Assembly (NCBI GenBank): GCA_903929065.1
Contig: CAIYTJ010000297.1
Location: forward strand, 1-7,455
DNA length: 7,455 nucleotides
Source of the DNA: an uncultured Bacteroidales bacterium
GTDB lineage: Bacteria > Bacteroidota > Bacteroidia > Bacteroidales > Paludibacteraceae
Direction of reading: 5' to 3'
A model generated the notes under the pieces. It was not told where the DNA came from. It did not search any database and was given only the letters and a program-made list of their open reading frames with translations. The translations under genes and the position numbers were made by a program. This document shows positions 1 to 6,448 of this stretch, piece by piece; the stretch's first letter is position 1; each line of letters begins with the position of its first letter.

Positions 1-1
1 G

Positions 2-121
2 AAAAAATTAAATCATTTTCAGGCAAATGAAAAAGGTGGATTTTTATGGCTTCTTGCTATTGCAATTGTAGCTCTGGCAGGAGCATGGTATGAAACCGGT
101 GTGGATAACGGATGGTGGTAA
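2..121 (+). CDS. C-terminal end of an unidentified membrane-anchored protein (5' end outside window)
   Basis: An open frame enters from the left edge and stops at TAA 119-121, giving 39 residues with no start codon needed inside the window. The visible part has a polar stretch (KKLNHFQANEKGG), one hydrophobic segment of about 17 residues (FLWLLAIAIVALAGAWY) that could span the membrane, and a short tail ending in DNGWW. A strong intrinsic terminator begins 29 bases after the stop, which supports this as the real end of a transcription unit. I do not recognise the family. Too little is visible to say whether the protein is a tail-anchored enzyme or a small membrane subunit. It is probably not co-transcribed with the next gene because of the terminator. 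Confidence 0.5.
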   Translation, partial: KKLNHFQANEKGGFLWLLAIAIVALAGAWYETGVDNGWW

Positions 122-150
122 ACTTTTGTATTTGTGAAATTTAAATTTAT

Positions 151-181
151 GGGGTAGTTTTTAAATAACTACCCCATTTTT
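151..181 (+). terminator. Rho-independent terminator after the truncated upstream gene
   Basis: A perfect 9-bp stem (GGGGTAGTT at 151-159 paired with AACTACCCC at 167-175) closes a 7-base loop, TTTAAAT. It is followed by A and a run of five T (177-181). The GC-rich base of the stem and the T tract are the classical features of an intrinsic terminator. It ends 12 bases before the ATG at 194, so there is almost no room for a separate promoter between them. The reverse strand also has a short T run on the other side, but it is less convincing there. Confidence 0.88.
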
Positions 182-193
182 AAAATAGGCTTT

Positions 194-646
194 ATGAATT
201 TAATTAAGGTGACTGTGTTGTTTCTCTTTGTTCTGTTTAAGTGCACTTTTTCTTCTGCTCAGGAGAATTGTAATTTCATTCTTTTTGATGAAAAACCTGT
301 ATTGTTCAGTATGCAGCAAATGGACGAAAATTATTTTTCATCTATTAGAATTTTGAATGAATTAATCAATCCAAAAAAGAAGAAAAAAATAGCTGCTTTT
401 TTAGCATTACCTGAATTGTTTCTTATGCCAATTACCCATGAAGAAGGTCACAGATCAATACTCACTTATAATAGCATAGGCTCAATATCTCATCCATATT
501 TTAATAATCAGGGAGTTGCGATGGTAGTTGGAGTAACTGATGATGAATTAATTAATTTAAAGAATAAAAATATTGCAGAATACATACGTTTACACACTGC
601 AGGAATTGAATCTGATATTGCCATGCTTAATAAATCAAGAGAAATT
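194..646 (+). other. N-terminal extension: signal-peptide-like segment plus HEEGH metallopeptidase-like module, possibly a gene remnant
   Basis: This part of the frame encodes residues 1-151. Residues 1-23 are a hydrophobic leader ending in SSAQ, much like a signal peptide. Residues 66-80 are hydrophobic and run directly into His82-Glu-Glu-Gly-His86, a perfect HEXXH zinc-protease motif, then RSIL and GSISHPYFNNQGVA, and later EYIRLHTAGIESD. From memory, the phrases around HEEGHRSIL and the IRLHTAGxESD segment resemble the N-terminal part of an uncharacterised Bacteroidota membrane protein family that is considerably longer. I cannot confirm that here. If so, this is a 5' gene fragment whose remainder was deleted, leaving it joined in frame to the PBP gene. 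It is visibly more AT-rich (541-600 is about 23% GC) than the transpeptidase part. No second-shell zinc ligand could be assigned with confidence. A true fusion protein remains possible. Confidence 0.6.
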
Positions 647-2962
647 ATGGAAAAAATAGCTCGTAAACGCGATTTTCGTTCAATATTTAAACGCTGGTTC
701 TGGCGGCTTTTTGTTTTAGGCATTGTAGGCATCGTTTTGATGTTTGTTTTTATAAATGCAGGCTGGATTGGATATTTGCCTAATATTGAAGAGCTTCAAA
801 ACCCAAAAAATAAATACGCTACCGAAATTTATTCATCCGATCAACAATTATTGGGTCGGTTTTTCTTCAATAAACAAAATCGCGTTGGAGTACATTACAA
901 TGAGATTTCAAAAAATGTTGTGAATGCATTGATTGCAACCGAAGATGTGCGGTTTTATGATCATTCCGGGATAGACGGCTGGGCGGTAAGCCGCGCCATT
1001 GTAAAAACCGGAATTATGCATAAAACAAATTCTGGCGGTGGAAGCACTATTACACAGCAACTTGCAAAACTTCTGTATTCACCTCAGGCTACGAATTTTA
1101 TTAGTCGTGCATTGCAAAAACCAATAGAATGGGTTATTTCTGTCAAATTAGAACGATTATATACAAAAGAAGAAATTCTAACCATGTATTTAAATCAATA
1201 TGATTTTGGGAATAATGCAGTTGGTATAAAATCAGCTTCTCAGATATATTTCAGCAAATTACCGGCTAATCTGAAAATTGAAGAAGCAGCAACTTTGGTC
1301 GGAATGTGTAAAAATTCGTCGTATTTTAACCCGGTAAGAAGGAACGAACTTACCCGTCAACGTAGAAACGTGGTTCTGAACCAAATGCGAAAAGCTGACT
1401 ATATTACCAGTCACCAATTCGACTCATTAAAGGTCGTTCCGCTTACACTCAAATATCAGAAAGTTGATCACAAATTAGGTCCTGCTGCCTATTTCAGAGA
1501 ATATCTTCGAAGTATACTCATGGCAAAAGAACCAGACGAAAGTGATTATCCAAGCTGGCAAAAGGGCAAATACGAACAGGATAAAAAGGCGTGGGACACT
1601 AATCCTTTGTATGGATTCTGCAATAAAAACAAAAAACCGGACGGCTCTCCATACAACATATACACTGATGGTTTGAAAATTTATACTACTATCGATTCGC
1701 GTATGCAACGGTATGCAGAAGAAGCTGTTGCTCAACATATGCAGGATCTTCAAAAGTCATTTTTCAAGGAAAAAAGAAAAAGAAGCTATGCTCCGTTTGC
1801 ACGAAACATGAAACAGGAAGATATTGATGCAACGTTGAACCGTTCCATGAAACAATCCGACCGTTATCTGAAAATGAAAGCTGATGGAAATTCCGAATCA
1901 GAAATACGAGCTTCTTTTGGAGAAAAAATTGAGATGCAGGTTTACTCCTATGATGGAATGGTTGATACCATTATGTCGCCAATGGATTCTATCCGTTATC
2001 ATAAATACTTCCTGCGATGCGGCTTTATGTCCATGAATCCACACACCGGCGAAGTGAAAGCGTATGTCGGTGGTCCGGATTTTTCTCAGTTTCAGTACGA
2101 TATGGTGAATGTCGGACGCCGTCAGGTTGGTTCGACCGTGAAACCGTATTTGTATACACTGGCTATGGAAGAAGGCATGTGGCCTTGCGATAAAACCACC
2201 TGGCAACCCACCACTTTAATGGATGGAACAGGCAAACCATGGACACCAAAAACCACAACAAAAAATAAGAAAGTCGGTGATATTGTTTCTTTACGTTGGG
2301 GATTATCGAACTCCGACAACTGGATTTCAGCTTATCTAATGAGTCTGTTTACACCGGATGCGATGGTAAAACTGATGCGATCATTCGGTATTACCGGTCC
2401 GATTGATCCGGTTGTTTCGTTGTGTTTAGGCCCTTGTGAAATTTCTGTTGCTGAAATGGTTGGTGCATATACCGCATTCCCCAACAAAGGAATTCGCACG
2501 GAACCGGTTTACGTTTCGCGTATTGAAGATGCTAACGGCAATGTAATTGGAAAATTCACACCACAAATGCATGAGATTTTCAGCGAGACAACTTCCTATA
2601 AAATGATTTATATGATGCGTGCCGTGGTTGATGGCGGAACGGGTAGTCACATCAGAAGTAGATATGGGCTTAATATGCCAATGGGCGGTAAAACCGGAAC
2701 AACGCAGAATAACTCCGACGGTTGGTTTATGGGCTATACACCTTCACTCGTTTCGGGCGTTTGGGTGGGAGGCGAAGACCGTTCCATTCACTTTGACAAT
2801 ATTGCAGAAGGACAAGGAGCCACCATGGCACTGCCAATCTGGGCACTTTATATGAAGAAAGTATTGGCCGACCGGGAACTGGGATATTCAGCGTCAGAAC
2901 AATTTGATGTTCCGGGTTCATTTAATGCCAATTCCGGTTGCGAAGAGAATGCTTTTCAATAA
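194..2962 (+). CDS. mrcA: Class A penicillin-binding protein (PBP1A type) with an extra N-terminal HEXXH-containing region
   Basis: This bifunctional peptidoglycan synthase polymerises lipid II into glycan strands and cross-links the peptides on the outer face of the inner membrane. Residues 171-190 form the membrane anchor, preceded by a basic stretch (RKRDFRSIFKRWFWR). The family-51 glycosyltransferase domain follows, with TEDVRFYDHSG (probable catalytic Glu250), GGSTITQQLAKL (282-293) and the EWVISVKLER...EEILTMYLN block (312-334). The transpeptidase domain has Ser647-Thr-Val-Lys650 (nucleophile), Ser707-Asp-Asn709 and Lys833-Thr-Gly835, so both active sites look intact. Residues 1-151 are not part of a normal PBP1A. 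Counting from Met152 (ATG at 647) the protein has 771 residues, a usual length for Bacteroidota PBP1A, and I think 647 is the ancestral and possibly the actual start. The positive-inside rule places residues 152-170 in the cytoplasm, which conflicts with a cleaved signal peptide at residue 1. The TPR gene starts 21 bases downstream. The PBP assignment is firm; the start is uncertain. Confidence 0.93.
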   Translation: MNLIKVTVLFLFVLFKCTFSSAQENCNFILFDEKPVLFSMQQMDENYFSSIRILNELINPKKKKKIAAFLALPELFLMPITHEEGHRSILTYNSIGSISHPYFNNQGVAMVVGVTDDELINLKNKNIAEYIRLHTAGIESDIAMLNKSREIMEKIARKRDFRSIFKRWFWRLFVLGIVGIVLMFVFINAGWIGYLPNIEELQNPKNKYATEIYSSDQQLLGRFFFNKQNRVGVHYNEISKNVVNALIATEDVRFYDHSGIDGWAVSRAIVKTGIMHKTNSGGGSTITQQLAKLLYSPQATNFISRALQKPIEWVISVKLERLYTKEEILTMYLNQYDFGNNAVGIKSASQIYFSKLPANLKIEEAATLVGMCKNSSYFNPVRRNELTRQRRNVVLNQMRKADYITSHQFDSLKVVPLTLKYQKVDHKLGPAAYFREYLRSILMAKEPDESDYPSWQKGKYEQDKKAWDTNPLYGFCNKNKKPDGSPYNIYTDGLKIYTTIDSRMQRYAEEAVAQHMQDLQKSFFKEKRKRSYAPFARNMKQEDIDATLNRSMKQSDRYLKMKADGNSESEIRASFGEKIEMQVYSYDGMVDTIMSPMDSIRYHKYFLRCGFMSMNPHTGEVKAYVGGPDFSQFQYDMVNVGRRQVGSTVKPYLYTLAMEEGMWPCDKTTWQPTTLMDGTGKPWTPKTTTKNKKVGDIVSLRWGLSNSDNWISAYLMSLFTPDAMVKLMRSFGITGPIDPVVSLCLGPCEISVAEMVGAYTAFPNKGIRTEPVYVSRIEDANGNVIGKFTPQMHEIFSETTSYKMIYMMRAVVDGGTGSHIRSRYGLNMPMGGKTGTTQNNSDGWFMGYTPSLVSGVWVGGEDRSIHFDNIAEGQGATMALPIWALYMKKVLADRELGYSASEQFDVPGSFNANSGCEENAFQ

Positions 2963-2983
2963 TTAATTTTTAATCTGAAATCC

Positions 2984-5029
2984 TTGAAAAAAGTTTATTT
3001 TATCGTCATTTGCCTTTTGTGCCAGGTTGTTGCTATGGCACAGCTGAATACCGAACGTATTCTTACCATTGGCCAAAATGCTTTGTATTTCGAGGATTAT
3101 GTACTTTCCATTCAGTATTTCAATCAGGTTATCAAGATTAAGCCCTATCTGGCTGAACCCTATCTTGACAGAGCCATTGCGAAGATTCAGTTAGGTGATT
3201 ACCAGGGTGCCGATGAGGATTGCACCAAAGCCATTGAAATAAATCCATTCTTACCACAGGCTTATTATGCACGTGGTTTTGCACGACGAAGAATGACTTT
3301 TTACGACGAAGCCATTGCTGATTTCACCAAGGCACTCGAATTTAGTCCAAATAGTTTGTATTTGCTTATGAACAGAATGGATGCGCTTGATTTAAAAAAG
3401 GATTACAAAGGCGCCATGACCGATCTGGATACTTATTTAAAGCTGAGTCCAAAAACCTACAATTTATTATACGAAAAAGGCAGGTTGCAACTGGAATTGA
3501 AAGATACGGTAGCTGCCGAAAGCTCGTTCAACCTGTATATTCAGAAAGACAGTATCAACCCAATGGCCTGGAGCGCCCGGGCTATTTTACGTATGCAGCG
3601 GAATGATAAAAACGGTGCATTGAGTGATTATTCGCAAGCCATTAAACGAAACTCAACGTATGCCGGCGATTATATCAACCGGGGAATTATAAACGTAGAG
3701 AAAAAGAATTACAAACAAGCGCTCCTCGATTATAATATGGCTGTGAAACTGGACAAAAACAGTGCGTTGATCTATTATAACCGTGGATTATTGCGTGCCA
3801 GTCTGGGTGACTACAACAACGCATTGACCGACCTAACAACCGTTTTAAAACTGGATACGACCATGACAGAAGCCTTGTTGCAAAAGGCACTGGTTGAATC
3901 GGAATTAAAGGATTACAGAGCAGCTATCAAAGACTTCAAGAAGATAATTACCAAATACCAGTACTTTGTGCCGGCTTATTTCGGAGTTGCACAGGCTGAA
4001 GCAGCTATGGGCAATCAGAAAGCTGCCTTCCAGTATCAGCAAATGGCCACCAATATTGAAAAGAATAAAGATTACATTACCCGCAAAAACAGAGAAACCA
4101 TTAAGGCCGAAAATAAACTGGCTTTGAATAATCAAAAGAGCACCACCAGTAAGAAAACGGAAATGTTCAACCGGTTTGCGGCACAAAATATCGACGATAC
4201 TGATAATGATACCGAATCAAAGTACTCTAATGATGCTACTCGTGGAGCCGTTCAGGATAAATATACGGATATTATTAATGAAAAAAACTTTGTACTGACG
4301 TATTATGCAAAGTCAGACGAAATAAGACATACCAACGTATACTACCCAACCGTTGAGGGATATAATAAGCTGAAGAAACTGAGTTCCGTCTTAAAGCTCA
4401 CCAACAATGAATTACCACTAACACCCGAGCTAATCAACAATCATTTCGAAGCCATAAATGAAATCTCTGCCAAACTGGATAAGGATAATCAGAACGCCGA
4501 TATTTACTTCAACCGCTCACTGGAGTTTGCCATGGTCCAGGATTTCAGCAGCGCCATCGAAGACCTGAACAAAGCCATTACGCTTCGTCCGGACTTTATG
4601 CTGGCTTATTTTTGCCGGGCAAATATTCGGTATAAATTAGTGGATTATAATAAGAATTCGGCAGATGCTGGTAATAAAACCATCGATGATAAAACAAAGA
4701 ACAAGAAAATGGCTCCTGAATCAAAATCTATATTCGATGTGGGTTTGATTATGGGCGATTACGAAAAAGTGAATAAGTTGAACCCTGATTTCTCATTTGC
4801 TTACTACAATAAAGCCAACATATTGTGTACGCAAAAAGACTTCCAGACCGCTATTTCAAATTATACCAAAGCCATTCAGCTTGATGCCGACTTCGCCGAA
4901 GCGTATTACAACCGCGGACTCACCTATTTGTTTATCGGAGAAAATGAGAAAGGACTGGCCGATTTGAGTAAAGCAGGAGAACTCGGAATCTACAAGTCTT
5001 ATAATCTGATTCAGCGGTTTAAGAAATAG
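2984..5029 (+). CDS. Periplasmic or outer-membrane-facing TPR protein, TTG start
   Basis: This 681-residue protein is built mainly of tetratricopeptide repeats, which are helical protein-binding scaffolds. Residues 1-19 form a signal peptide (KK, hydrophobic core, AMA then Q), so it is probably exported. About ten repeats run from residue 23 to 360, marked by recurring patterns such as AYYARG, YINRG and YYNRG followed by DY..A..D...A. Residues 361-500 are polar and not TPR-like, with an unassigned stretch around 430-490. Further repeats follow at about 504-550 and 603-670, with a Lys/Asn/Asp-rich insert at 553-580. The start is TTG: no ATG or GTG lies in frame between the upstream stop and the KKVYF signal sequence. 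The 21-base gap to the PBP gene suggests one operon and a possible role in assembling or tethering the cell-wall synthase, which is inference only. The stop codon TAG is the first triplet of the downstream heptad array. Confidence 0.87.
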   Translation: MKKVYFIVICLLCQVVAMAQLNTERILTIGQNALYFEDYVLSIQYFNQVIKIKPYLAEPYLDRAIAKIQLGDYQGADEDCTKAIEINPFLPQAYYARGFARRRMTFYDEAIADFTKALEFSPNSLYLLMNRMDALDLKKDYKGAMTDLDTYLKLSPKTYNLLYEKGRLQLELKDTVAAESSFNLYIQKDSINPMAWSARAILRMQRNDKNGALSDYSQAIKRNSTYAGDYINRGIINVEKKNYKQALLDYNMAVKLDKNSALIYYNRGLLRASLGDYNNALTDLTTVLKLDTTMTEALLQKALVESELKDYRAAIKDFKKIITKYQYFVPAYFGVAQAEAAMGNQKAAFQYQQMATNIEKNKDYITRKNRETIKAENKLALNNQKSTTSKKTEMFNRFAAQNIDDTDNDTESKYSNDATRGAVQDKYTDIINEKNFVLTYYAKSDEIRHTNVYYPTVEGYNKLKKLSSVLKLTNNELPLTPELINNHFEAINEISAKLDKDNQNADIYFNRSLEFAMVQDFSSAIEDLNKAITLRPDFMLAYFCRANIRYKLVDYNKNSADAGNKTIDDKTKNKKMAPESKSIFDVGLIMGDYEKVNKLNPDFSFAYYNKANILCTQKDFQTAISNYTKAIQLDADFAEAYYNRGLTYLFIGENEKGLADLSKAGELGIYKSYNLIQRFKK

Positions 5030-5148
5030 TTGGTAGTTTATAGTCAATAGTTTATAGTTTATAGTCGGTAGTTGCATTAAGTAACTGAAATTTAAAAGAA
5101 TCTCGATAATATTTGAACTATAAACTATAAACTATTGACTATAAACTA
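5027..5148. repeat. Inverted heptad-repeat array between convergent genes
   Basis: Seven consecutive 7-bp units of the form TAGTYNN occupy 5027-5075: TAGTTGG, TAGTTTA, TAGTCAA, TAGTTTA, TAGTTTA, TAGTCGG, TAGTTGC. Five units in the opposite orientation occupy 5114-5148: TGAACTA, TAAACTA, TAAACTA, TTGACTA, TAAACTA. As a result 5034-5065 and 5117-5148 are perfectly complementary over 32 bp, with a 51-base spacer. It sits between the ends of the TPR gene and oxyR, and its first unit supplies the TPR stop codon. A long hairpin could form in both converging transcripts and act as a two-way transcription or RNA-decay barrier. No T tract follows either arm, so it is not a typical intrinsic terminator. 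Confidence 0.9.
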
Positions 5149-5149
5149 A

Positions 5150-6076
5150 TCAAAGCCTTATCGCAAATTTCTTCAAACGCGCATCGAGCATGTGCGACGG
5201 AATAATCTGTTTTACACATTCGGCTACGGCGTTCAACACTCCTTCGCGCACAAAATCATGACGGATAACTACCGATATTTCGCGGGTGGCTTCCGGCCGT
5301 ACAATTTCACGCAGGTTCAGTTTTTGTTTCTCGTTCAGCAAGTCGATATGAAGTTCGGGAATAACGGTGTAACCGCCATTAAAATCCACAATCTTTACCA
5401 ACGTGTCAATGCTTCCGGCCTCGTAAGTGGATGATTGTACCGGTTTATCCGTACAGAAATTAAACACCTGGTTACGCAGGCAATGCCCTTCCTCCAGTAC
5501 CCACAGCTTATCCAACGGCATATCGCTTGCCGAAAGTTCCGTGCGGCTATAAATCGGTTCGGTAGGTGCGATATACGCCACAAATCTCTCGTAATACAGC
5601 GGCACTTCCAGTATTTTAGGATCTTCGAGCGGCGTAGAAAGTATAGCCATATCAATTTCAGCCACACGCAATTTCTCAATGATAGTGCCGGTATGCATTT
5701 CGCTTACTTTCAGGGTAATCTCCGGGTATAAATTTTTAAACGACGCGATAAATTGTGGCAACAAATACGGTGCAATAGTGGGTATAATGGCCAGATTCAA
5801 CGTTCCTGAAAGGTTACTTTTCTCGGATTGCACACTTTCTTTCAGCTGATTAGCCTGATAAATGACAACCTGTGCCTGCTTGATGATTTGTTCACCGATT
5901 TCGGTAAGTTCTATGGGCTGGCGCGAACGGTCGAAAATACGGCAATCCAGTTCGTCTTCCAGTTTCTGAATCATGGCGCTGAGGGTGGGCTGCGTAACGC
6001 CGCACATTTCGGCGGCACGCACAAAGTGGCGTGTTTTTTCCAACGCCAATACATATTCCAATTGTTGTAGAGTCAT
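5150..6076 (-). CDS. oxyR: OxyR, LysR-family hydrogen-peroxide sensor and transcription regulator
   Basis: OxyR binds DNA as a tetramer and activates antioxidant genes (catalase, alkyl hydroperoxide reductase, Dps and others) when peroxide oxidises two cysteines into a disulfide. The LysR winged helix-turn-helix is at the N-terminus (MTLQQLEYVLAL ... HFVRAAEMCGVTQPTLSAMIQKLEDELDCRIFDR). The regulatory domain contains WVLEEGHCLRNQVFNFC, which matches the GHCLRDQ...FC redox motif of E. coli OxyR with the same nine-residue spacing between cysteines (199 and 208 there). YEAGSIDTLVKIV and GGYTVIPEL are also typical. I chose the ATG at 6076 (308 residues), because LysR proteins usually begin a few residues before the first helix. 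An in-frame ATG at 6100 would add eight residues but overlaps the predicted -7 element (6098-6105). The gene converges on the TPR gene and diverges from the HU-like gene. No neighbouring antioxidant gene is visible, so its targets lie elsewhere. Confidence 0.93.
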   Translation of the reverse strand: MTLQQLEYVLALEKTRHFVRAAEMCGVTQPTLSAMIQKLEDELDCRIFDRSRQPIELTEIGEQIIKQAQVVIYQANQLKESVQSEKSNLSGTLNLAIIPTIAPYLLPQFIASFKNLYPEITLKVSEMHTGTIIEKLRVAEIDMAILSTPLEDPKILEVPLYYERFVAYIAPTEPIYSRTELSASDMPLDKLWVLEEGHCLRNQVFNFCTDKPVQSSTYEAGSIDTLVKIVDFNGGYTVIPELHIDLLNEKQKLNLREIVRPEATREISVVIRHDFVREGVLNAVAECVKQIIPSHMLDARLKKFAIRL

Positions 6077-6097
6077 AGTGTATAGTTTTTTTCTATG

Positions 6098-6105
6098 CAA
6101 AGATA
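6098..6105 (-). promoter_or_regulatory. Predicted oxyR promoter -7 element
   Basis: The minus strand reads TATCTTTG here, a perfect match to the Bacteroidota -7 consensus TAnnTTTG. It ends 21 bases before the chosen ATG at 6076, which would give a leader of roughly 10-20 bases. No convincing TTG-type -33 element is present at the expected distance, so the promoter may depend on an activator. LysR regulators often control their own promoter, but I could not single out an operator here. Confidence 0.55.
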
Positions 6106-6230
6106 ATGATTATTTGATTTAATTGATAATAAAAGACCCTTCAAATCTATTTATTGAGATGAACTAATAAAATATTCAGGATAAATTAAATATTTCTTCT
6201 TTATGAAGTAATAGATTCAAAAAGAACAAT

Positions 6231-6238
6231 TATATTTG
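6231..6238 (+). promoter_or_regulatory. Candidate forward -7 element upstream of the repeat array
   Basis: TATATTTG fits the Bacteroidota -7 consensus TAnnTTTG. No clear -33 TTG is found at the usual 19-21 bases upstream. If it is used, transcription would begin near 6245 and the leader of the HU-like gene would be about 200 bases long and contain the whole repeat array. The AT-rich context makes a chance match quite possible. A poorer alternative lies at 6370-6377 (TAATTTAT), which has a TTG at 6346-6348 within the repeat, 21 bases away. Confidence 0.35.
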
Positions 6239-6261
6239 TAACTCTTATTTCAATGTATTAT

Positions 6262-6360
6262 ACTGTACAGTTTAATTATCTAAACTATACAGTATATTAT
6301 GTTGAACTGTACAGTTTAATTATCTAAACTATACAGTATATTATGTTGAACTGTACAGTT
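6262..6360. repeat. 44-bp perfect tandem repeat carrying palindromic boxes every 22 bp
   Basis: Two adjacent copies (6262-6305 and 6306-6349) are identical over all 44 bases, and a third copy begins at 6350 but diverges after 11 bases. Each unit contains ACTGTACAGT, a perfect 10-bp palindrome (at 6262, 6306 and 6350), and ACTATACAGT, the same box with one changed base (at 6284 and 6328). The five boxes therefore start exactly 22 bp apart, close to two helical turns, so they face nearly the same side of the DNA. Within a unit the two boxes are also arranged as an inverted repeat (6259-6274 against 6281-6296, one mismatch, 6-base loop). This is the expected look of an operator array for a cooperatively binding dimer; the protein is not known. 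Confidence 0.9.
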
Positions 6361-6448
6361 CAATATTAATAATTTATTATGTTTTTGCTAATCTATCAGG
6401 TAATTTCAACTAAAACATCGAGAATAAACCACTAAATCATCCCGAACA

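Larger units (their letters stand above)
6077..6448. other. Divergent regulatory region between oxyR and the HU-like gene
   Basis: This 372-base stretch has no convincing gene on either strand. It is very AT-rich. From left to right it holds the oxyR -7 element (6098-6105), a featureless AT-rich stretch, a forward TATATTTG (6231-6238), the 44-bp tandem repeat with its palindromic boxes (6262-6360), and about 90 bases of leader before the ATG at 6449. Such length is generous for two ordinary promoters and suggests complex control of at least one of the two genes. Confidence 0.7.

Noticed and set aside
585..592. Internal promoter (TACGTTTA) for a PBP start at 647
   Set aside because: It misses the final G of the -7 consensus, and no TTG lies at the proper distance; it is not strong enough to report as a promoter.
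1475..1753. Minus-strand frame of 92 codons inside the PBP gene
   Set aside because: It is antisense to a well-conserved coding region and its protein shows no family features; the same holds for other antisense frames at 508-732, 1898-2319, 2426-2650 and 2727-2921.
4856..5077. Minus-strand open frame starting MQLPTINYKLLTINYQL
   Set aside because: Its N-terminus is a translation of the heptad repeats and the rest is antisense to the TPR gene; it has no credible start context.
5034..5148. Classical intrinsic terminator for the TPR gene or oxyR
   Set aside because: The stem is long but AT-rich, the loop is 51 bases, and no T tract follows on either strand; it is kept as a repeat only.
5435..5731. 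Plus-strand frame of 98 codons opposite oxyR
   Set aside because: It lies wholly antisense to the OxyR regulatory domain, and its composition (many His, Arg and Phe) is that of a shadow frame.
6262..6359. LexA (SOS) operator because of the CTGT and ACAG halves
   Set aside because: The halves are directly adjacent rather than eight bases apart as in the enterobacterial site, and the spacing between neighbouring boxes does not recreate that arrangement.
6262..6360. CRISPR array
   Set aside because: The repeats are directly adjacent with no variable spacers, and no cas gene is visible.
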